A stretch of 64,000 nt of DNA, taken from positions 5,021-69,020 of the forward strand of contig JBBQKY010000001.1 in the NCBI GenBank assembly GCA_038327385.1. The letters run 5' to 3'. Source of the stretch: JAWWPG01 sp038327385. GTDB taxonomy: Bacteria > Actinomycetota > Actinomycetes > Propionibacteriales > Nocardioidaceae. Positions within the stretch are counted from its first letter, which is position 1. Each line of letters opens with the position of its first letter. The notes under the pieces were generated by a model. It saw only the letters and a list, made by a program, of their open reading frames with translations, was not told the origin of the DNA and did not search any database. The position numbers were made by a program, and so were the translations under genes. Shown here piece after piece: positions 58,537 to 64,000 of the stretch.

Positions 58537-58566
58537 TTGCTCGTGTTCAGCGCTGTGCCCTAAGTT
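58537..58566 (+). promoter_or_regulatory. ftsZ: Candidate ftsZ promoter (TTGCTC-18-TAAGTT)
   Basis: TTGCTC (58537-58542) and TAAGTT (58561-58566) with 18 bases between lie in the 272-base gap before ftsZ. The predicted leader is about 170 bases. Actinobacterial ftsZ genes usually have their own promoters. Confidence 0.45.
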
Positions 58567-58589
58567 GTTCCGTGAGGTCGACCTCCCGC

Positions 58590-58622
58590 CAACTCTCAAA
58601 TTGAAGTGCAGATTCAGAGTTG
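58590..58622. promoter_or_regulatory. Inverted repeat CAACTCT-N19-AGAGTTG upstream of ftsZ
   Basis: The 7-bp arms are perfect and lie in the least GC-rich stretch of the gap. It may be a regulator site or a leader hairpin between the candidate promoter and ftsZ. Confidence 0.35.
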
Positions 58623-58740
58623 ACGGGTTCCCCCCACCTCCGCACCGTTGAACCCCCGATCCGCGCCTCCTGGGCACACGGCGGGCCCATTCCCGGCAGC
58701 GCGTCTCGACGCTGCCCTGACCCTCCTGAGAGGCATCATC

Positions 58741-59922
58741 GTGGCAGCACCGCAGAACTATCTCGCGGTCATCAAGGTTGTGGGCATCGGCGGGGGCGGC
58801 GTCAACGCGATAAACCGGATGATCGAGGTCGGCCTGAAGGGCGTGGAGTTCATCGCCATCAACACCGACGCGCAGGCGCTGCTGATGAGCGACGCTGACG
58901 TCAAGCTCGACATCGGTCGGGAGCTGACCCGTGGGCTGGGCGCTGGAGCCGACCCGGAAGTCGGCGCCCGCGCTGCCGAGGATCATGCGGACGAGGTCGA
59001 GGAGGTGCTCAAGGGCGCGGACATGGTCTTCGTGACGGCTGGCGAGGGCGGCGGCACCGGCACCGGCGGCGCTCCTGTCGTCGCTCGGATCGCCAGGTCG
59101 CTTGGTGCCCTGACGATCGGCGTGGTCACCCGACCCTTCGCGTTCGAGGGCCGTCGTCGGGCGAACCAGGCCGAGGTAGGCATCGACGGGCTCCGGGAGG
59201 AGGTCGACACGCTGATCGTGATCCCCAACGACCGGCTGCTGTCGATCTCCGACCGCAGTGTGTCCATCCTCGATGCCTTCAAGCAGGCAGACCAGGTCCT
59301 GCTTCAGGGCGTCTCCGGCATCACGGACCTCATCACGACGCCTGGTCTCATCAACCTCGACTTCGCCGATGTAAAGTCGGTGATGGCCAACGCCGGCTCA
59401 GCGCTGATGGGCATCGGACGCGCGAACGGGGAGGACCGAGCAGTCGTGGCCGCCGAGATGGCGGTTTCCAGCCCGCTTCTCGAAGCATCGATCGACGGCG
59501 CGCACGGTGTGCTGCTGTCGATATCCGGCGGGTCCGACCTCGGCCTCTTCGAGATCAACGAGGCCGCCGCACTCGTGTCGCAGGCAGCCCACGCCGAGGC
59601 CAACATCATCTTCGGCGCCGTGATCGACGACGCGCTCGGTGACGAGGTCCGGGTCACGGTGATCGCGGCAGGATTCGACGGCGGCATGCCCAAGCGCCGC
59701 GACCAGAGCCAGCCGGCCCTGCGTCGCGACCCGGCGGGGCAGCACCCGGGCGGCGGGCCGGGTGCGGCGAGACCCGCCCCGGGACAGCCCGCGGCAGCTG
59801 GCGCGGCACCTGTGCCGGCCCCGCAGCCGGCAGCGTCGACAGGCACCGGGCCGCAGCGCCCGAACCGCCAGGTGTCCTTTGACGACAACGAGGATCTCGA
59901 CGTTCCCGACTTCCTGAAGTAG
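58741..59922 (+). CDS. ftsZ: Cell division tubulin homologue FtsZ
   Basis: FtsZ is a GTPase that polymerises into the division ring. The 393-residue product has VVGIGGGGVNAINRMI, NTDAQAL, the tubulin signature EGGGTGTGGAPVVARIA, and NLDFADVKSVM in the T7 loop region. The C-terminal linker is Pro/Ala/Gly-rich, and the tail ends DLDVPDFLK, the actinobacterial peptide that contacts SepF. GTG 58741 is used, with GAGAGG in front; the frame above it is open but not FtsZ-like. Confidence 0.97.
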   Translation: MAAPQNYLAVIKVVGIGGGGVNAINRMIEVGLKGVEFIAINTDAQALLMSDADVKLDIGRELTRGLGAGADPEVGARAAEDHADEVEEVLKGADMVFVTAGEGGGTGTGGAPVVARIARSLGALTIGVVTRPFAFEGRRRANQAEVGIDGLREEVDTLIVIPNDRLLSISDRSVSILDAFKQADQVLLQGVSGITDLITTPGLINLDFADVKSVMANAGSALMGIGRANGEDRAVVAAEMAVSSPLLEASIDGAHGVLLSISGGSDLGLFEINEAAALVSQAAHAEANIIFGAVIDDALGDEVRVTVIAAGFDGGMPKRRDQSQPALRRDPAGQHPGGGPGAARPAPGQPAAAGAAPVPAPQPAASTGTGPQRPNRQVSFDDNEDLDVPDFLK

Positions 59923-59925
59923 TCG

Positions 59926-60681
59926 GTGTTCGCCAGCCGGGACCGTCGACACGGCGGGGGCCACGTCGTCGACGTCGCGTTCACCGATCGATCGGGCGGA
60001 CTCAGCACCGGCGACTTCGCGAGTCTCGATCTAAGCCTCGGACCCGAGGGGGGCCGACAGCCGGACCGGGCGGCGAACTGGTCGCTGCTCGCACAGGCCT
60101 TCGGCGTCGACCACCTGGTGGCGATGCGTCAGGTCCACGGCTCGGACGTTGTCGAGATTGGCAGTGCCGAGCCCGTGCCGCCGACGTGTGACGCCCTGGT
60201 CACCAGCACTATGGGGCTCGCCCTCCTCGTGCGCGCAGCAGACTGCGTGCCGGTGGTCCTTGCCGACGTGACGATGGGTGTCATCGGAGTCGTCCATGCC
60301 GGCCGCCGGGGCATCGTCGCAGGAGTCGTCCACGCCGCGATTCAGACGATGCGCGAACGCGGTGCCGGTCAGATAGACGCCTGGGTCGGACCGCACATCT
60401 GTGGCGGCTGCTACGAAGTGCCTGTCCTGATGCGTCGGGAGGTGGCGAACGTCGTGCCGGCCGCGTTCGCGTGTACGACGTGGGGGAGCCCCTCGCTCGA
60501 CCTCGGCGCCGCCGTCTTCGCCCAGCTCGTCGCGGCCGGGTGCAGCCCGGTCGGGCAGCCGGCTCCGTGCACGCGCGAGAACGAGGACTTCTTCTCCTAC
60601 CGCCGCCAGGGCGCGCAGTCCGGTCGCCAGGCGGGCATCGCCGTCCTCCGCCGTGCCGACTCAGTGGTCCCACCGGCGTGA
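59926..60681 (+). CDS. pgeF: PgeF/YfiH laccase-domain protein
   Basis: This family (formerly called laccase-like or polyphenol oxidase) acts on purine nucleosides or removes wrongly built wall precursors such as UDP-MurNAc-Ser. The 251-residue product has AFTDRSGGLSTGDFASLDL, MRQVHGSDV, RAADCVPVVLAD with the metal cysteine, VVHAGRRGIVAG with the histidine, WVGPHICGGCYEVP, and FFSYRRQGAQSGRQAG. It starts at GTG 59926, four bases after ftsZ, and overlaps yggS by four bases, as in other actinobacteria. Confidence 0.9.
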   Translation: MFASRDRRHGGGHVVDVAFTDRSGGLSTGDFASLDLSLGPEGGRQPDRAANWSLLAQAFGVDHLVAMRQVHGSDVVEIGSAEPVPPTCDALVTSTMGLALLVRAADCVPVVLADVTMGVIGVVHAGRRGIVAGVVHAAIQTMRERGAGQIDAWVGPHICGGCYEVPVLMRREVANVVPAAFACTTWGSPSLDLGAAVFAQLVAAGCSPVGQPAPCTRENEDFFSYRRQGAQSGRQAGIAVLRRADSVVPPA

Positions 60682-61388
60682 CCGTGTCCCGGCGAGGCGA
60701 CGAGATTGCCACGAACCTGCGGTCCGTCCGCGCGCGCATCGCCGACGCGGCAAGGTCGGCGCACCGCGATCCGGCCGAGCTCACGCTCATCGTCGTCACC
60801 AAGACGTTCGCTGCCGACGACATCCGCTTGCTGCACGATCTCGGGGTCCGAGACGTCGGAGAGAACCGGCATCCCGAAGCCGGTGGCAAGGCAGCCGAGC
60901 TGCACGACCTGGATCTGACGTGGCACTTCGTCGGCCAGGTGCAGTCGAACAAGGCTGCGGCGGTGGCGTCGTACGCAGACCTCGTGCACTCCGTCGACTC
61001 GGCTCGCATCGCCGAGCGTCTCGGCGCCGGAGCCAGCCGCCGGGCCCGCGTCGTCACGGCTCTCATCCAGGTCAACCTGGACAGCGCCGGACCCGGCACC
61101 GGACGAGGCGGTGCCACGCCCGACGCCGTCGTGGCCCTCGCGCAGCAGGTCGCCAGCACGGATGGGCTGGTGCTGGGTGGGCTGATGGGCGTGGCGCCGC
61201 GAGGCGAGCCCCCGACTCCCGCCTTCCACCGGCTGGCGGAGATGTGGCAGCACGTCCGGAGCTCCCATCCGGGCGCGAACGTGCTGTCGGCGGGGATGAG
61301 CGGTGACTTTCGGGAGGCAATCGCTGCCGGCGCGACACACGTGCGTGTCGGCAGCGCAGTGCTCGGAAGCCGGCCGGCGCTCCGGTAG
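60678..61388 (+). CDS. yggS: PLP homeostasis protein YggS
   Basis: A PLP-binding TIM-barrel protein without known enzymatic activity, controlling vitamin B6 and amino-acid balance. The 236-residue product has LTLIVVTKTFAADDIRLLHDLG with the PLP lysine in VTKT, RDVGENRHPEAGGKAAEL, WHFVGQVQSNKAAAV, VNLDSAGPGTGRGGATPD and the phosphate-binding SAGMSGDFREAIAAGATHVRVGSAVLG. GTG 60678 overlaps pgeF. The TAG stop overlaps a TAGTCT box that may start the sepF transcript. Confidence 0.93.
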   Translation: MTVSRRGDEIATNLRSVRARIADAARSAHRDPAELTLIVVTKTFAADDIRLLHDLGVRDVGENRHPEAGGKAAELHDLDLTWHFVGQVQSNKAAAVASYADLVHSVDSARIAERLGAGASRRARVVTALIQVNLDSAGPGTGRGGATPDAVVALAQQVASTDGLVLGGLMGVAPRGEPPTPAFHRLAEMWQHVRSSHPGANVLSAGMSGDFREAIAAGATHVRVGSAVLGSRPALR

Positions 61389-61400
61389 TCTCGGCGCGGA
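61386..61400 (+). promoter_or_regulatory. sepF: Candidate -10 box TAGTCT upstream of sepF
   Basis: The hexamer begins with the yggS stop codon. A start point near 61398 would give a leader of about 58 bases for sepF. Confidence 0.35.
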
Positions 61401-61455
61401 ACGAGCGCCGGTGCGGGTCGTTCGACAGGACTAGCGATGCGGAGGCGACCACGTC

Positions 61456-61959
61456 ATGGCGGGTGCAATGCGCAAGGTCGGTGTCTATCTCGGACTGCTC
61501 GAGGACTCTGACCGCTACGAGGACGACGACTACTCCGACGGGCCGCCGCAGCATGCGGGGGCCACGGTCATGCGGCCCGTCCAGCCGGCGCGTGACGACA
61601 AGCCGACCCAGGTGGCGTCGCTGTCCGAGCGCCGTCGACCGGTTCCGGCCGCAGCCGCGGCCACGTCGCAGGTCGCCGAGCTGTCCCGCATCACGACTCT
61701 GCACCCCCGCAACTACAACGAGGCGCGCACGATCGGAGAGCACTTCCGCGAAGGCATCCCCGTGATCATGAACCTCTCTGAGATGGACGACAGCGACGCC
61801 AAGCGGCTCGTCGACTTCTCGGCGGGCTTGGTCTTCGCGGTCCGCGGCTCGATCGAGCGGGTCACCGCGAAGGTGTTCCTGCTGTCCCCGCCGAACGTGA
61901 CAGTGGCGGCCGAGGACAAGCAGCGGATAGCCGAAGGCGGCTTCTTCAACCAAAGCTGA
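61456..61959 (+). CDS. sepF: Cell division protein SepF
   Basis: Membrane anchor and alignment factor of the FtsZ ring in actinobacteria. The 167-residue product has an amphipathic N-terminal helix (AMRKVGVYLGLLEDSDRY) for membrane binding, a disordered linker, and the SepF core from about residue 80 (RNYNEARTIGEHFREGIPVIMNL, DAKRLVDFSAGLVFAVRGSIERV, VFLLSPPNV). ATG 61456 has GGAGG ten bases upstream; ATG 61468 would also give a full amphipathic helix. It follows yggS and precedes yggT, as expected. Confidence 0.95.
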   Translation: MAGAMRKVGVYLGLLEDSDRYEDDDYSDGPPQHAGATVMRPVQPARDDKPTQVASLSERRRPVPAAAAATSQVAELSRITTLHPRNYNEARTIGEHFREGIPVIMNLSEMDDSDAKRLVDFSAGLVFAVRGSIERVTAKVFLLSPPNVTVAAEDKQRIAEGGFFNQS

Positions 61960-62010
61960 GCCCGGCAGCGGGCCGTCGGTCGCCGTCGAAGTGCACCTTG
62001 GATCCGCCTA

Positions 62011-62016
62011 TAGGCT
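62011..62016 (+). promoter_or_regulatory. Leaderless -10 box TAGGCT of yggT
   Basis: TAGGCT, then tcggag, then GTG 62023. A ribosome binding site would have to overlap the start codon, so leaderless initiation is the simplest reading. Confidence 0.6.
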
Positions 62017-62022
62017 TCGGAG

Positions 62023-62319
62023 GTGGCGGTTCTCGGCAGCATCATCGACCTGGTGCTCTGGCTCTGCATCCTGCTCTTGCTCACCCGGCTGGTCGTCGAC
62101 TGGATTCAGATGTTTGCGCGCTCGTGGGTGCCGCGGGGGCCGGCGGTGGTGGCCCTGGAGATCATCTACTCGCTGACCGACCCGCCTATCCGCCTGATTC
62201 GCCGGGTCGTGCCGCCGTTGCGGCTCGGCGGGATGACCCTCGACCTGACGATTCTTCTCGTCCTGCTGTTGTTCTACGCCCTGCGCATCATCAACAACAG
62301 GCTGCTGCCGGTAGCCTGA
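62023..62319 (+). CDS. yggT: YggT-family membrane protein
   Basis: The 98-residue product has two hydrophobic segments (IIDLVLWLCILLLLTRLVVDW, LDLTILLVLLLFYALRII) separated by the YggT loop (EIIYSLTDPPIRLIRRVVPPLRLGGM), with the conserved TDPxxxxxRRxxPP. Its role is not settled; it is tied to division and polar growth by its place between sepF and divIVA. GTG 62023 is supported by a leaderless promoter. Confidence 0.92.
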   Translation: MAVLGSIIDLVLWLCILLLLTRLVVDWIQMFARSWVPRGPAVVALEIIYSLTDPPIRLIRRVVPPLRLGGMTLDLTILLVLLLFYALRIINNRLLPVA

Positions 62320-62407
62320 CCGCCCCGGTGGCTGTCTTCGCGACCGGCAAGGCCGGTAGCGTTACCGTCCAGCTTGCGACTCCGTACCACCAAACTGAGG
62401 TGACTCC

Positions 62408-63094
62408 ATGCCTGTGACGCCCGAGGACGTGCAGAAGAAGACGTTCACGCCGGTCCGCCTCCGCGAGGGATACGACATGGGGGAGGTGGACCAGTTCCTC
62501 GACGAGGTCGAAGCGGAGCTGACCAGACTCCACCAGGAGATCGACGGCGGACGCTCGGGTGCCGACCAGCTCGACAATGCAGCCGGCGACGCGGCGGCGC
62601 CGCCCGCCACCGCTGCCGAGCTCGCCGGTGAGCTCCCGCCTCGTTCGGTCCCGGAGGCCTCGACCGCGGCGGCGCGGCTGCTCGAGCTCGCCACCACGAG
62701 TGCCGACCAGCTCGTCGCGGAGGCGCAGGACAGTGCCACCAAGATCGTGGGGGATGCCCGCACGGACGCCGAGCGGCTCGAGACCGACACGCTGGCGAGG
62801 ACCGAGCAGCTCGAGGCGGAAGCCAAGGCACGACTCGAGGCGCTCGACAAGGAGACCGCCGACCGTCGGCAGCAGATGTTGAGCGATCTCGAGCATGACA
62901 AGGCAGCCTTGTCGCAGGACCTCGAGGACCTGCGTGCGTTCGAGCGCGAGTACCGCACCCGGCTGAAGGCATACTTCGAGGCGCAGCTGCAAACCCTCGA
63001 CGGCGTGGCGGACACGCCGGCGCCTCCCCTGACCCCCTCGAGCGACGAGGAGGTCCCGAGCCGGCTCCGCGAGCTCCTCGGCGACGACGCCTGA
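62408..63094 (+). CDS. divIVA: Polar growth and division protein DivIVA (Wag31)
   Basis: Directs apical growth and localises to curved membranes. The 228-residue product starts PVTPEDVQKKTFTPVRLREGYDM, the DivIVA membrane-binding domain, followed by VDQFLDEVEAELTRLHQEI, a Gly/Pro/Ala-rich linker, and a long C-terminal coiled coil (LDKETADRRQQMLSDLEHDKAA). The end is short and acidic. GAGGTGA lies five bases before ATG 62408. TAGCGT about 50 bases upstream may be a -10 box. The stop TGA overlaps the first unit of a tandem array. Confidence 0.95.
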   Translation: MPVTPEDVQKKTFTPVRLREGYDMGEVDQFLDEVEAELTRLHQEIDGGRSGADQLDNAAGDAAAPPATAAELAGELPPRSVPEASTAAARLLELATTSADQLVAEAQDSATKIVGDARTDAERLETDTLARTEQLEAEAKARLEALDKETADRRQQMLSDLEHDKAALSQDLEDLRAFEREYRTRLKAYFEAQLQTLDGVADTPAPPLTPSSDEEVPSRLRELLGDDA

Positions 63095-63344
63095 CCATCC
63101 GGCCGTTCCGGTCGACCATCCGGCCGTTCCGGTCGACGATCCGGCCGTTCCGGTGGACGATCCGGCCGTTCCGGTGGACGATCCGGCGGTTCCGGTGGAC
63201 GATCCGGCGGTTCCGGTGGACGATCCGGCCGTTCCGGTCGACGATCCGGCCGTTCCGGTGGACGATCCGGCGGTTCCGGTGGACGATCCGGCCGTTCCGG
63301 TGGACGATCCGGCCGTTCCGGTGGACGATCCGGCCGTTCCGGTG
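63093..63344 (+). repeat. Twelve-copy 21-bp tandem array at the divIVA stop codon
   Basis: Twelve units of 21 bases, each GAC followed by GATCCGGCCGTTCCGGTG with few changes (GACC in the first two units, CGG for CCG in some), start at 63093 inside the divIVA stop and end at 63344, with a degenerate partial unit after. In frame it would read Asp-Asp-Pro-Ala-Val-Pro-Val repeats. It is a minisatellite and has no spacers, so it is not CRISPR. Confidence 0.85.
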
Positions 63345-63582
63345 GATCATCCGAACCGCCGCCTGAGTCGCGCCTGTGCGCGGTTCTTGCGCTGCCGAGG
63401 GGCGAGCTACCGCCGGAGTCGCGCCTGTGCGCGCTTCTTGCGCCGTCAGCTGGCCTAGCGCTCAGCCGAAACCCGGTCGAGCAGCTGCGGGCTCCGCTTC
63501 CAGCGAGGCAACAGCCCCGGCCGGCGCCAGCGATGAGCCGCCGAAAAGCAATGCGCACCGTAGCGCCCGGTCCGAGTGGACG
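63095..63582. other. 488-base region between divIVA and ileS without a real gene
   Basis: It holds the 21-bp array, two copies of the dispersed motif, and the ileS terminator hairpin. The remaining 115 bases (63445-63558) show nothing that I can name. Confidence 0.6.
63369..63444 (+). repeat. Two further copies of the dispersed 24-bp motif
   Basis: Copies at 63369-63392 and 63421-63444, 51 bases apart, contain GCGCCTGTGCGCG, then TTCTTGCGC. They are the closest pair of the five copies in the window. Confidence 0.6.
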
Positions 63583-63587
63583 CTACG
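63559..63587 (-). terminator. ileS terminator hairpin
   Basis: CGTAGCG (63559-63565) pairs with CGCTACG (63581-63587), with an inner GTCC/GGAC stem. Reading on the minus strand, it overlaps the ileS stop and is followed by a short T-run (TTGCTTTTC), so it resembles a factor-independent terminator. Confidence 0.55.
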
Positions 63588-64000
63588 CAGTCGTCAGGCG
63601 GGCCAGGCGAAAGGCCAGCGCCAGGTCCTCGTCGCGAGTCCACCTGGTGTCCGGCTCCGCGGCGTGGCCGTGGGCGACCGGCTCCTCGGACATCTCGACG
63701 GCCAGCACCTCCGCCGCGATGAGCGGCGCATGCTCACGGATCGCATGGGCGACATCACCCGAGGCCGACCAGTTGAGCCGGACCCGGTCGGTGACCGCGA
63801 ACCCGCTGGTCTTTCGCGCCTCCTGCACAAGGCGTATGACCTCGCGAGCGACGCCGGCCCGAACCAGCTCCGGAGTCAGGTGCAGGTCGAGGGCGATGGT
63901 CTCGCCGTGCTCGTTGACGACCGACCAGCCCTCCCGGGGCCGCTCGGCGATGATCACATCGTCAGCCGTGAGCTCGACGGCGCTTTCGTCAGCGACATCC
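63583..64000 (-). CDS. ileS: Isoleucyl-tRNA synthetase, C-terminal end (cut by window end)
   Basis: The frame stays open to the right edge and gives 138 residues of the C-terminal region. It reads DVIIAERPREGWSVVNEHGE, LDLHLTPELVRAGVAREVIRLV and EARKTSGFAVTDRVRLNWSA, which matches the conserved end of the long (actinobacterial and eukaryotic-like) IleRS. The enzyme charges tRNA-Ile. ileS lies beside divIVA in Streptomyces from memory, which supports the call. The rest of the gene, including the catalytic domain, lies outside the window. Confidence 0.9.
   Translation of the reverse strand, partial: DVADESAVELTADDVIIAERPREGWSVVNEHGETIALDLHLTPELVRAGVAREVIRLVQEARKTSGFAVTDRVRLNWSASGDVAHAIREHAPLIAAEVLAVEMSEEPVAHGHAAEPDTRWTRDEDLALAFRLARLTTA

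Noticed and set aside
63093..63344. CRISPR array
   Set aside because: The units are directly adjacent without spacers, and no cas gene is in the window.
63153..63458. Open frame encoding Asp-Asp-Pro-Ala-Val-Pro-Val repeats
   Set aside because: It is simply the translation of the 21-bp array, has no ribosome binding site, and the opposite strand is open for the same reason.

Overview
The window is a very GC-rich, densely packed actinobacterial chromosome segment. Codons end mostly in G or C, GTG and TTG starts are common, and many genes overlap by 4 bases. It holds the whole division and cell wall (dcw) cluster with its actinobacterial companions sepF, yggT and divIVA. MurE carries the DNPR motif of the meso-diaminopimelate-adding enzyme, so the wall is probably of the meso-DAP type. 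Gene order and strand match, from memory, the Mycobacterium tuberculosis block Rv2192c to Rv2145c, but mycobacterial features such as PE/PPE genes are absent and ileS follows divIVA as in Streptomyces. I read it as a non-mycobacterial actinomycete; I cannot name the genus.

Layout. Bases 1-9100: end of trpD, an LCP-family wall ligase, a small Lrp-type sensor, a DEDDh exonuclease/UvrC-like fusion, a NYN-domain protein, a CXXC protein, an NlpC/P60 hydrolase and a metalloprotease-like exported protein. Bases 9150-19300: envelope lipid genes (pimB-like mannosyltransferase, fadD15-like acyl-CoA ligase, two START-like proteins, an ArsA-like ATPase, PlsC) interleaved with glucokinase, an EEP-family phosphohydrolase and a TIGR00300-family enzyme. 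Bases 19350-31170: central metabolism and signalling (PPi-type phosphofructokinase, class II DAHP synthase, threonine aldolase, EamA transporter, PASTA kinase with its Rv2175c-like neighbour, polyprenyl synthase, MetF, FAD oxidoreductase, YbaK). Bases 31200-37900: a DNA-damage module with a perfect LexA/SOS box, DUF6504, dnaE2, a methyltransferase and dinB. Bases 37870-43914: L,D-transpeptidase, DUF3040 and a moxR/DUF58/transglutaminase operon.

Bases 44157-63094 are the dcw cluster, all on the + strand: mraZ with a four-repeat operator, a tiny membrane protein not in the usual gene list, rsmH, ftsL, ftsI, murE, murF, mraY, murD, ftsW, murG, murC, ftsQ, ftsZ, pgeF, yggS, sepF, yggT and divIVA. 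Together they make lipid II from UDP-MurNAc and drive the septal machinery (FtsZ/SepF ring, FtsQ/FtsL, FtsW/FtsI synthase), while DivIVA directs polar growth. A 12-copy 21-bp tandem array begins inside the divIVA stop codon, and the end of ileS closes the window on the - strand.

Features that ordinary gene calling would miss: a recurring leaderless promoter architecture (TANNNT, 6-7 nt, start codon) at about ten genes, which also fixes several start codons; a dispersed 24-bp intergenic motif in five copies; tandem-repeat growth inside dnaE2; a leaderless 21-codon open frame overlapping the murE start; and D104/K124 in the phosphofructokinase. No tRNA, rRNA, insertion sequence, prophage or CRISPR array was seen.
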